From: Pseudomonas taeanensis MS-3
Lineage (GTDB): Bacteria > Pseudomonadota > Gammaproteobacteria > Pseudomonadales > Pseudomonadaceae
NCBI RefSeq assembly: GCF_000498575.2
Contig: NZ_AWSQ01000001.1
Span: 219,048-283,047 of the forward strand
Direction of reading: 5' to 3'
DNA length: 64,000 bases
Of the stretch, positions 1-7,585 are shown one piece after another. Made by a program: the position numbers and the translations under genes. Position 1 is the stretch's first letter, and each line of letters begins with the position of its first letter. A model generated the notes under the pieces. That model did no database searches. It saw nothing but the letters and a program-made list of their open reading frames with translations, and was not told the origin of the DNA.

Positions 1-87
1 GAAACGGCAACAGACCCTAGTATTGCCAGCTTTTGAACAGTATTCGTCCGAGTGGATGCTTGGACCGATCAGCAGAAGGACGAGCAC

Positions 88-834
88 GTGCAGTGCCCAA
101 AATGTCACCAGCCGAGACAGGCGCAGCGCCCGGACTGCCCGCACTGCGGCATCTACTTCAGTAAATATGCGCAGTTCCTCGAACGCCAGGCGGCGGCCGC
201 CCAGGCAGTGATAGACGGCACGGCGGACAACGAGTCAGGCGTCAGCAGGCTGTGGCGCTACCTGCTGACCCCGCCAGATGCGGGCAGCGGCCTCTGGTAT
301 GGCCGTGCGGCGCTCTGGGTGCTTTTCGTGCTCTGGGGCGGCCATTTCATCCTCCAGGACATTCCCAGCCTGGCCGCAGCCCCCAGTTTCCTGCATAACG
401 TCGACCTGGTATTCCACGAAGCCGGGCATGTGCTGTTTGGCGTGTTCGGCTCCTTTATCGGCTCGCTCGGCGGCAGCCTCGGCCAGCTGCTGATGCCGCT
501 GATCTGCGCCATAGCCCTGCTGCGCCAGCGCGACACCTTCGGCGCCAGCCTGTGCCTGTGGTGGGTCGGTCAGAACTGCCTGGATATCGCGCCCTATATG
601 GCCGATGCCCGTGCCGGGCAGCTGCCGCTGCTGGGCGGCAATTTCGGCCACTCCGCACCCTACGGTTTCCATGACTGGGAATACCTGCTGAGCGAAACCG
701 GGCTGCTGGCGCATGACCAGGGCCTGGCGCTGCTCTGCCTGAACCTCGGCCGCCTGCTTATGTTGCTGGGCCTGATCTGGGCCGGCTACCTGCTGTGGCG
801 CAGCCGACCACAGCTTAGTCACGCCACGGACTAG
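88..834 (+). CDS. Zinc-ribbon membrane protein with HExxH motif
   Basis: Protein of about 248 residues, function unknown. The N-terminus holds two CxxC/CPxC pairs (Cys 3, 6, 17, 20), which look like a small zinc ribbon. Several hydrophobic segments follow (about 71-92, 112-138, 220-240). A HEAGH sequence at residues 110-114 sits at the start of a membrane segment, as in membrane-embedded zinc metalloproteases, but I cannot place it in a named peptidase family. I prefer the GTG at 88 because AAGGA lies 7 bases upstream; a GTG at 52 in the same frame has no ribosome binding site. A substrate is not suggested by the neighbours. Confidence 0.75.
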   Translation: MQCPKCHQPRQAQRPDCPHCGIYFSKYAQFLERQAAAAQAVIDGTADNESGVSRLWRYLLTPPDAGSGLWYGRAALWVLFVLWGGHFILQDIPSLAAAPSFLHNVDLVFHEAGHVLFGVFGSFIGSLGGSLGQLLMPLICAIALLRQRDTFGASLCLWWVGQNCLDIAPYMADARAGQLPLLGGNFGHSAPYGFHDWEYLLSETGLLAHDQGLALLCLNLGRLLMLLGLIWAGYLLWRSRPQLSHATD

Positions 835-1020
835 GAGCCTGCTGGCGTTTGCCCCTTCCGAGGGCGCTGCCGAGGCCATGGCCAGCCCCGTTAGCCAGCT
901 CTCGCCGGTGGCCGGCGGGCGCCTGAACGGGTCGAGCAGGGGGGCGCCTGTCAGCCAGGCACTGCTTACCCCCCTGCGCCTGTTACACTGCGTGCCATTT
1001 CGTTTTTGCAGGCCAGCCCC

Positions 1021-2400
1021 GTGACCAACACCGCTTTCTCCAGCCTTGCGCTGTCCGCCCCCATGCTGGCCAACATCGAGTCCCTCGGTTACACCCAGAT
1101 GACGCCGATTCAGGCGCAGAGCCTGCCGGTGATCCTCAAAGGCATGGACCTGATCGCTCAGGCGAAAACCGGCAGCGGTAAGACTGCAGCCTTCGGCATC
1201 GGCCTGCTCAACCCACTGAATCCGCGCTTCTTCGGCTGCCAGGCCCTGGTGCTCTGCCCGACCCGCGAACTGGCCGACCAGGTCGCCAAGGAAATCCGCC
1301 GCCTGGCCCGTGGCGCCGACAACATCAAGGTACTGACCCTGTGCGGCGGCGTACCCTTCGGCCCACAGATCGGCTCGCTGGAACACGGCGCGCAGATCAT
1401 CGTCGGCACCCCGGGACGAATTCAGCAGCACCTGAGCAAGGGCACGCTGAAGCTCGACGGCCTCAACACCCTGGTCCTCGATGAGGCCGACCGCATGCTC
1501 GACATGGGCTTCTACGACAGCATCGCCGAGATCATCGGCCACACCCCGAGCCGCCGTCAGACCCTGCTGTTCTCCGCCACCTACCCGACCGGCATCAAGC
1601 AACTCGCCGCGGCGTTTATGCGCGACCCACAACAGGTCAGGGCCGAGTCGACCCACGACAACACGCAGATCGAGCAGCGCTTCTACGAAATCTCCCCGGA
1701 AGAGCGCATGGACGCGGTGGTCAAGCTGCTCGCCAGCTTCCGTCCGCAGTCCAGCGTGGCCTTTTGCTTCACCAAGCAGCAGTGCCAGGAAGTGGTCGAC
1801 CACCTGACCGCCAACGGCATTTCCGCTGCGGCCCTGAATGGCGACCTGGAGCAGCGCGACCGCGACCAGGTGCTGGCGATGTTCGCCAACCGCAGTTTGT
1901 CGGTACTGGTGGCCACCGATGTGGCCGCGCGCGGCCTGGATATCGATGCCCTGGACATGGTGATCAACGTCGAACTGGCACGGGATTCGGAAATCCATAT
2001 CCACCGGGTCGGACGCACCGGCCGCGCCGGTGAAAAGGGCATGGCCATGAGCCTGGTCGCGCCGCCTGAAGCGCATCGTGCCCAGGCCATCGAGACCCTG
2101 CAGAAGGCCCCGCTGAACTGGCATCCGCTGAACGGCCTCAAGGCACAAGCCGGCGAGCCGCTGCAGCCACCGATGATTACCCTGTGCATTGGCGCCGGGC
2201 GCAAGGACAAGCTGCGCCCCGGCGATATCCTTGGTGCCCTCACCGGCGATGCCGGTATCCCCGGCGCTCAGGTCGGCAAGATCGCCATCTTCGACTTCCA
2301 GGCCTATGTCGCGGTCGAGCGCAGCATCGCCAAACAGGCGCTGAAACGCTTGAGCGACGGCAAGATCAAAGGCCGCTCGCTGCGTATTCGTACGCTGTAG
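1021..2400 (+). CDS. dbpA: ATP-dependent RNA helicase DbpA
   Basis: DEAD-box RNA helicase of 459 residues that acts in large ribosomal subunit assembly, where family members are targeted to 23S rRNA helix 92. Visible motifs are the Q motif (GYTQMTPIQ, about 23-31), Walker A AKTGSGKT (48-55), LDEAD (153-157), SAT (185-187) and HRVGRTGR in the second RecA domain. The last 75 residues match the DbpA-type RNA-binding domain that distinguishes it from RhlE or SrmB. GTG at 1021 gives the usual family length and N-terminus; a TTG at 1006 is in frame but unnecessary. Confidence 0.95.
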   Translation: MTNTAFSSLALSAPMLANIESLGYTQMTPIQAQSLPVILKGMDLIAQAKTGSGKTAAFGIGLLNPLNPRFFGCQALVLCPTRELADQVAKEIRRLARGADNIKVLTLCGGVPFGPQIGSLEHGAQIIVGTPGRIQQHLSKGTLKLDGLNTLVLDEADRMLDMGFYDSIAEIIGHTPSRRQTLLFSATYPTGIKQLAAAFMRDPQQVRAESTHDNTQIEQRFYEISPEERMDAVVKLLASFRPQSSVAFCFTKQQCQEVVDHLTANGISAAALNGDLEQRDRDQVLAMFANRSLSVLVATDVAARGLDIDALDMVINVELARDSEIHIHRVGRTGRAGEKGMAMSLVAPPEAHRAQAIETLQKAPLNWHPLNGLKAQAGEPLQPPMITLCIGAGRKDKLRPGDILGALTGDAGIPGAQVGKIAIFDFQAYVAVERSIAKQALKRLSDGKIKGRSLRIRTL

Positions 2401-2453
2401 CTGCAATGGACAGACCCCGGGCACAGGACCGGGCCGAGAGACGGGAGCACCTC

Positions 2454-3689
2454 GTGCGCAATATTCTGGTCATCGAAGACAGCCCGCTGGTGCTGAAGAT
2501 CCTCGAACATATGTTCCGCCAGGAAAGCCAGCTGCAGCCGGTCTTCTGCGCCTCGCTGGCCGAGGCCCGGGTGATGCTGGAAACCTCTGCCGAGCTGTTC
2601 TTCGCCGCCATCGTCGACCTCAACCTGCCGGATGCGCCCAACGGTGAGAGCGTCGACCTAGTGATGCACTACAAGCTGCCGTGCATCGTTCTCAGCGGGT
2701 CCTATAACGAGCAGCGCCGCGACGAGCTGCTGCTCAAGGGCGTGGTCGACTATGTGCTGAAGGAAAGCCAGCACTCCTACGAATTCGCCTTCCGCCTGCT
2801 GCACCGCCTGGAAAGCAACAGCCAGGTGAAAATCCTCATCGCCGAAGACTCGGCGGCCACCCGCCAGTTCATCCGCCATGTGTTGACTCCTCACCGTTAC
2901 CAGATCATCGATGCCTGCGATGGCGACGAGACCCTGCGCATCCTAGAGGAGCAAACGGACATCGACTTGCTGATCGTCGACCACAGCATGCCCGGGCTCA
3001 GCGGTTTCGAGCTGGTCAAAGTGCTGCGGCAGAAGCTGAAGCGCAGCGAACTGATCATCCTCGGGTTATCTGCCGATGCCAAAGGCTCGCTCAGCGCCAA
3101 GTTCATCAAGCACGGTGCCGACGACTTCCTGCGCAAACCCTTCTGCCCCGAAGAGCTCAACTGCCGGGTGATGTCCAGCCTGGAGCGTCGTGACATGCTC
3201 CGTGCACTGAAACAAGCCGCGCAGTTCGATGCCCTGACCAACCTGTACAACCGCCGGGCCTTCTCGGAAAAGGGCCAGCAGCAGTTCCGCCAGGCGCTAC
3301 GCGCCGAGCGCAACCTCAGTGTGGCGATGATCGATCTGGATTTTTTCAAACGGATCAACGACGAACACGGCCATGCCAGCGGCGATGCGGCGTTGATCGC
3401 CTTCGCCCGCGCCTTGCGCAGTCATTTCCCCGATGCGCTGATCGGCCGCCTGGGCGGCGAAGAGTTTGCCTTGGTCAGCCTGCAGGATGGCGCCAGCCTG
3501 GCCCAGGCCCTCGACCAGTTGCGCGAACACTGCGCCAGCCTGAAGTACGCCATCGGCGCACCGCCGCTGTCGTTCAGCGCCGGCATCCACCATGACGCCC
3601 CGGACGAGCTGGAGAACTTCCTGCACCAGGCCGATGTACGCCTCTACCAGGCCAAGCGCCAGGGGCGCGGCCGCAGCCACTGGCAATAG
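2454..3689 (+). CDS. Dual-receiver diguanylate cyclase (REC-REC-GGDEF)
   Basis: Response regulator of 411 residues predicted to make cyclic di-GMP. Two receiver domains stand in tandem, with phospho-acceptor candidates Asp55 (VDLNLP) and Asp176 (VDHSMPG). A GGDEF domain follows, with an intact active-site GGEEF at 334-338. The RxxD inhibitory site expected just before it is absent, so feedback by cyclic di-GMP through that site is unlikely. GTG at 2454 has GGGAG six bases upstream; an ATG at 2406 is also in frame. No histidine kinase gene is adjacent, so its phosphodonor is unknown. Only 53 bases separate it from dbpA. Confidence 0.88.
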   Translation: MRNILVIEDSPLVLKILEHMFRQESQLQPVFCASLAEARVMLETSAELFFAAIVDLNLPDAPNGESVDLVMHYKLPCIVLSGSYNEQRRDELLLKGVVDYVLKESQHSYEFAFRLLHRLESNSQVKILIAEDSAATRQFIRHVLTPHRYQIIDACDGDETLRILEEQTDIDLLIVDHSMPGLSGFELVKVLRQKLKRSELIILGLSADAKGSLSAKFIKHGADDFLRKPFCPEELNCRVMSSLERRDMLRALKQAAQFDALTNLYNRRAFSEKGQQQFRQALRAERNLSVAMIDLDFFKRINDEHGHASGDAALIAFARALRSHFPDALIGRLGGEEFALVSLQDGASLAQALDQLREHCASLKYAIGAPPLSFSAGIHHDAPDELENFLHQADVRLYQAKRQGRGRSHWQ

Positions 3690-3763
3690 TGCTAGTGAGC
3701 TGTACGGCTAGTTGGTTAACTCAACCATCCGAAATTGACTAATCGAACTCGCTACACAGGCTC

Positions 3764-4498
3764 CTAGAACCCGTGGCGTTTGAGAGTTTGCGCATAACTG
3801 CCATCGGCCCGCATCGCTGCGATCGCCTGATTGAAGCGCTCGGCAATCAGTTGGTGTTCGGGATGGGTGCGCCGAATCAGAATGTGCAGGCCATTCTCGC
3901 GCAGCGCTAACGGCACAAACTCCAGCTCATCAGCAATTGCTTGCAAACTACGGCTTAGGTGGTAGTTAGCGACAAACTCGTCCTCCAGGACCAGATCCAC
4001 CCGCTGCCGCTGAAGCATGCGCGCGCCGCTCTCGAAGCTACCGACCTCGATCTTGTTCAGCCGCGGATCACTGCTGAACTCACTGGAATAGGCATAACCG
4101 CGCATCACCGCGATGCGGTAGGGGTACAAGTCGGACAAGGTACGATAGTCGATTGCCGTACCTTTGCGCCGCAGGAAGCGGATGCGATTGACCAGATAGG
4201 GCTGGGAAAAATAACCGAACGTGGCACGAACTTCACTGAACCAGGCACTGACCACCACATCGTACTCGGCGTTCTGCAAACCCCGCACCGCCCGTGCCCA
4301 AGGCACCTCGGCATAGTGCGTGGCATAGCCGGCACGGCTCAGCGCGGTGGTGACCAGATCCGTAGCCAAGCCGTTATTGAGCAGGGTCTGGTCCGTGAAC
4401 GGCGGCCAGGGATCGGCCACCAGGCGCAAGGTCTCTGCACCAGCCAAGCCTGGTGTCAGCAGTACCAGCAATAACAACCACCTATGCAGTCGCTCCAT
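3764..4498 (-). CDS. Periplasmic amino-acid-binding-like protein (SBP_bac_3)
   Basis: 244-residue protein with a clear signal peptide (positively charged start, LLLLVLL core, cleavage near AGAET). The mature part resembles bacterial extracellular solute-binding protein family 3, the polar amino acid binders, beginning LRLVADPWPPFT and containing a YDVVVSAWFSEVR stretch. No ABC permease or ATPase lies nearby, so it is an orphan. Such orphans in Pseudomonas are often transporter-independent binding proteins or feed a sensor encoded elsewhere; this is inference. The ligand cannot be assigned. Confidence 0.8.
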   Translation of the reverse strand: MERLHRWLLLLVLLTPGLAGAETLRLVADPWPPFTDQTLLNNGLATDLVTTALSRAGYATHYAEVPWARAVRGLQNAEYDVVVSAWFSEVRATFGYFSQPYLVNRIRFLRRKGTAIDYRTLSDLYPYRIAVMRGYAYSSEFSSDPRLNKIEVGSFESGARMLQRQRVDLVLEDEFVANYHLSRSLQAIADELEFVPLALRENGLHILIRRTHPEHQLIAERFNQAIAAMRADGSYAQTLKRHGF

Positions 4499-4711
4499 GA
4501 CACGCCGCCCATACAGATAAAGGGTTGAACCTAGTCAGCACCACCGTTTCTAGCCCGCGAGAACGCGCGGCCGGATGACCGGCAGCGCTGCGCGCTGGAC
4601 AAGGACCCAAGCGGCCACTAGTTTCGCTAGAGCAGACGCTAACACGCTTCGCGCCGCCGACACAGCCACCCTCAATTCAGGCCAGGCGACAGGGGTGAGA
4701 GGAGATCGTCC

Positions 4712-5038
4712 ATGCCCGAATCGATTTCAGTCGCCGAACTCAACGCACTGCTGGCAACGCGCACGGCGCTGCTGCTCGATGTACGCCGCGCACAGGCCTT
4801 CGCAGAGAGCCCAACGATCATTCCCGGCGCCCTGCGCCGTGCCCCCGAACACGTCGCCGACTGGGCTGCCGAACTGCCCCGACAACAGCCCATGGTTGTC
4901 TACTGTGTGCACGGCCATGAGGTCAGCCAAGGCGTTGCCGCACAGCTCGCAGAGCTGGGTTTGCCAGTACGCTTTCTGGCCGGCGGCATCGCCCAGTGGC
5001 AAGCCGAAGGTGGTGTCACCGTCAGCCCGACCGACTGA
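4712..5038 (+). CDS. Single-domain rhodanese protein
   Basis: Small cytoplasmic rhodanese of 108 residues. It shows LLLDVRR near 20-26 and the active-site loop VYCVHGHEVS with catalytic Cys65. Rhodaneses transfer sulfane sulfur, typically from thiosulfate or a persulfide donor to an acceptor. The physiological acceptor is not evident from context. ATG 4712 has a GAGGAGA ribosome binding site. The next gene begins 57 bases downstream on the same strand, so the two may be co-transcribed. Confidence 0.85.
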   Translation: MPESISVAELNALLATRTALLLDVRRAQAFAESPTIIPGALRRAPEHVADWAAELPRQQPMVVYCVHGHEVSQGVAAQLAELGLPVRFLAGGIAQWQAEGGVTVSPTD

Positions 5039-5095
5039 CAGAGGCCTCCCGGCAACGATTATCGCGCCTAGTTTGCCCAACCTCAGGGGGTGTCC

Positions 5096-5434
5096 ATGGC
5101 CTATGACGAAGGAGTTGCCCAGCGCGTACGTGAACATCTGCAGTCGCGCAGCGACATTACCGAAAGAAAGATGTTTGGCGGCCTCGCCTTCATGGCGCAC
5201 GGCCATATGTTTATCGGCATTCTGGGCGACCGGCTGATGGTGCGGGTGGGGCCGGATGACTACGCCAAGGCCCTGAGCCAGGCGCATGTGCAGGAAATGG
5301 ATTTCACCGGCAGGCCCATGAGAGGGTACGTCTACGTCGAGCCCGACGGCTTTGAGTCCGATGCGCAACTCGAGTCATGGGTCAATCAAGGCTATGCGTT
5401 CGTCGGCGCGTTGCCGCCGAAATTGTCGAAATAA
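5096..5434 (+). CDS. TfoX N-terminal domain protein
   Basis: Protein of 112 residues covering only the TfoX N-terminal domain (RKMFGGLAFM, then a MVRVGPDDY stretch). Stand-alone versions are common in Pseudomonas and their biochemical role is not established; the full-length relative TfoX/Sxy regulates competence with CRP, but the C-terminal half needed for that comparison is missing here. I chose ATG 5096 because AGGGGG lies five bases before it; a GTG at 5090 is in frame but overlaps that site. Confidence 0.82.
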   Translation: MAYDEGVAQRVREHLQSRSDITERKMFGGLAFMAHGHMFIGILGDRLMVRVGPDDYAKALSQAHVQEMDFTGRPMRGYVYVEPDGFESDAQLESWVNQGYAFVGALPPKLSK

Positions 5435-5493
5435 TCCGCTCGGCGTGATCCGCTGTGGTGCATATCGCGGGCTTATCGCCGCGCGCCGGGTGG

Positions 5494-5576
5494 GCGTAGA
5501 ATTTCACTACGCTCATCCACAGCCGGCGCTCGGGTCGGGGCTTCGCTGTACGGGCCACCGCCCGAGCCGGCATGAG
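5494..5576. repeat. Intergenic hairpin-rich repeat-like segment
   Basis: Between the TfoX-like and macrodomain genes there are short nested inverted repeats. GCGTAG (5494-5499) pairs with CTACGC (5507-5512), and a further GC-rich pair GCTCGG / CCGAGC lies after it. The composition resembles dispersed extragenic elements seen elsewhere in the window, but I cannot show a second copy of exactly this one. Confidence 0.35.
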
Positions 5577-5584
5577 GTTAGGTC

Positions 5585-6094
5585 ATGTCTGCCATCGTCC
5601 GCGCCCTGCAAGCCGATATCACCCAGCTACCGGTCGGCGCCATCGTCAACGCCTCGCTACTCGGCGGTGGCGGCGTGGATGGTGCCATTCATCGCGCCGC
5701 CGGGCCGGAATTGCTGCGCGAATGCCGCCGCCTGGCAGGTTGCAAGACCGGCGAAGCCAAGCTCACACCGGGCTACCGCTTGCCCGCCCAACACATCATC
5801 CATACCGTCGGCCCGGTCTGGCACGGCGGCAGCCGTGGAGAGCCGGAACTACTGGCCGCCTGTTATCGCAGCGCCATCCAACTGGCCGCCGCCCACGGCA
5901 TTCTGACCCTGGCCTTCCCGAGCATCAGCACCGGCGTCTACGGCTATCCCATCGAGCTCGCGGCGCAGGTCGCCGTGACCACGGTGCGAGCTGCGCTGCA
6001 CAAGTACAGCGCTATTCAGGAGGTCATCTTCTGCTGTTTCTCAGCGCAAGACCTGCAGGTTTACCAAGCCGTACTCGCAGAAAGCCCCCCCTGA
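5585..6094 (+). CDS. Macrodomain protein, YmdB-like, altered active-site loop
   Basis: 169-residue macrodomain protein of the MacroD/YmdB type, whose members remove ADP-ribose or acetyl groups from ADP-ribose esters. It keeps [14 protein letters not shown] (27-40), HTVGPVW and the ISTGVYGYP loop. The first catalytic loop is odd: where E. coli YmdB reads IVNAANPSLMGGGG, this protein reads [11 protein letters not shown]. Three residues are missing, including the second Asn that is a catalytic residue in the family. ADP-ribose binding is still likely, but hydrolase activity is in doubt. ATG 5585 is the first good start. Confidence 0.85.
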   Translation: MSAIVRALQADITQLPVGAIVNASLLGGGGVDGAIHRAAGPELLRECRRLAGCKTGEAKLTPGYRLPAQHIIHTVGPVWHGGSRGEPELLAACYRSAIQLAAAHGILTLAFPSISTGVYGYPIELAAQVAVTTVRAALHKYSAIQEVIFCCFSAQDLQVYQAVLAESPP

Positions 6095-6204
6095 ACCCGG
6101 CCGCCGTCGAGCACCGGCAGACCCTGGCAGCTCACGCCTTCGGGTAAGATGCGCGCTGTTTTGCGTCGCGCTGGCGACGCTGCTCACGTCTCGAGGAAGT
6201 TGCT

Positions 6205-7389
6205 GTGCTCGCTACACAGGTTGTAATTATTGGCGCCGGTGCCGCCGGTTTGATGTGCGCGCTGACGGCCGCCGGGCGTGGCCGTCAGGTGCTGCTGCTG
6301 GATCACGCCAACAAGGCCGGCAAGAAGATTCTGATGTCCGGCGGTGGGCGCTGCAATTTCACCAATATGTATTGCGAGCCGGAGAACTTTCTCTCGGAAA
6401 ACCCGCACTTCTGCAAATCCGCCCTGGCGCGCTACAGCCAGTGGGATTTCATTGCCCTGGTGGCCAAGCATGGCGTGCCCTACCACGAGAAGAAACTCGG
6501 CCAGCTGTTCTGCGACAACAAGGCCAGCGACATCCTCGGCCTGCTGCTCAGCGAGTGCGAGGAGGCCGGCGTCGACCTGCGCCTGGACACCTCGGTCGCA
6601 GAGATCGCCCAGTTGGGCGGCGGCTATCAACTGCAGACCAGCGCCGGCCCAGTGCGCTGCCAGTCGCTGGTGATCGCCACCGGCGGCCTGTCGATCCCCA
6701 CCCTGGGCGCCAGCGGCTTCGGCTATCAGGTAGCCAGGCAATTCGGCCACAGCGTGTTGCCGACCCGCGCCGGCCTGGTGCCGTTCACTATTACCGAGCC
6801 CCAGCTGAAGACCCTGTGCAGTGAACTGTCCGGCACTTCGGTGGAGGATTGCCTGGTCAGCTGCAACGGCCAGAGTTTCCGCGAGAACATCCTGTTCACC
6901 CACCGTGGCCTCAGCGGCCCGGCGATCCTGCAGATTTCCTCGTACTGGCAGCCGGGCGACACCGTGCATATCGACTTGCTGCCGCATATCGACCTGCCCG
7001 AATGGCTGGCCAGCCAGCAGCACGAGCGGCCGAACAGCGAGCTGAAAACCCTGCTCGCCGAACTGCTCACCAAGAAGATGGCCGGCCTGCTGGTCGACAG
7101 CTGGTTCGTCTCCAAGCCGATGAAGCAGTACAGCCCGAACGAACTCAAGGCGATTGCCGAGAAGCTCGCCGACTGGCAACTGGTACCGGCCGGCACCGAG
7201 GGTTACCGTACCGCCGAGGTGACCCTGGGCGGCATCGACAGCCGCGAAGTCTCGTCGAAAACCCTGGAGTCGCTGAAAGCACCGGGGCTGTATTTCATCG
7301 GCGAAGTACTGGATGTCAGCGGCCACCTGGGCGGCTTCAACTTTCAGTGGGCCTGGGCCTCGGCTTACGCGGCGGCACAATACGTCTGA
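6205..7389 (+). CDS. NAD(P)/FAD-dependent oxidoreductase, HI0933/YhiN family
   Basis: 394-residue flavoprotein of the HI0933-like family, often named BaiN/YhiN in annotations. It has an N-terminal dinucleotide-binding GAGAAG (10-15), the family signature KKILMSGGGRCNFTN (about 40-54), ATGG (about 156) and a C-terminal FAD-contact GHLGGFNFQWAW. The physiological substrate is not known for most members. GTG 6205 has GAGGAAG five bases upstream and directly precedes the nucleotide-binding strand, so it is a convincing start. Confidence 0.9.
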   Translation: MLATQVVIIGAGAAGLMCALTAAGRGRQVLLLDHANKAGKKILMSGGGRCNFTNMYCEPENFLSENPHFCKSALARYSQWDFIALVAKHGVPYHEKKLGQLFCDNKASDILGLLLSECEEAGVDLRLDTSVAEIAQLGGGYQLQTSAGPVRCQSLVIATGGLSIPTLGASGFGYQVARQFGHSVLPTRAGLVPFTITEPQLKTLCSELSGTSVEDCLVSCNGQSFRENILFTHRGLSGPAILQISSYWQPGDTVHIDLLPHIDLPEWLASQQHERPNSELKTLLAELLTKKMAGLLVDSWFVSKPMKQYSPNELKAIAEKLADWQLVPAGTEGYRTAEVTLGGIDSREVSSKTLESLKAPGLYFIGEVLDVSGHLGGFNFQWAWASAYAAAQYV

Positions 7390-7585
7390 TCGTTGTTAAA
7401 GTCCGCTGGTGACATCCGGCTCGGATAGCTGGAGCCCCGTCGCAGCGGACGCCCGTGGCCAAGGCGAACCACTGCCGTGGGCGTGGATTGAACTGCCGAA
7501 CGGATGCAGGCTCTGCTACAAAGCAAGGGTGGCGAGTTGATCCTCGCCTCCTAACGACCGCCCCACACAAGGACCGTCCACCCAC

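Noticed and set aside
1..36. Short open stretch ending in TGA at the window start, possibly the C-terminus of an upstream gene
   Set aside because: Only eleven codons are visible and no family can be judged.
235..2424. 729-codon open frame on the minus strand across two genes
   Set aside because: It is antisense to the zinc-ribbon gene and dbpA, shows no domain and reflects high-GC codon bias; many similar long antisense frames occur across the window.
2184..2453. Upstream in-frame extension of the REC-REC-GGDEF gene
   Set aside because: It overlaps the dbpA 3' end, is Arg/Pro-rich without a domain, and the GTG at 2454 has a good ribosome binding site right before a receiver fold.
7390..7585. 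Possible structured leader before the SLC13-type permease
   Set aside because: GC-rich and can be folded, but it does not match any riboswitch consensus I know, so it is not listed as an element.
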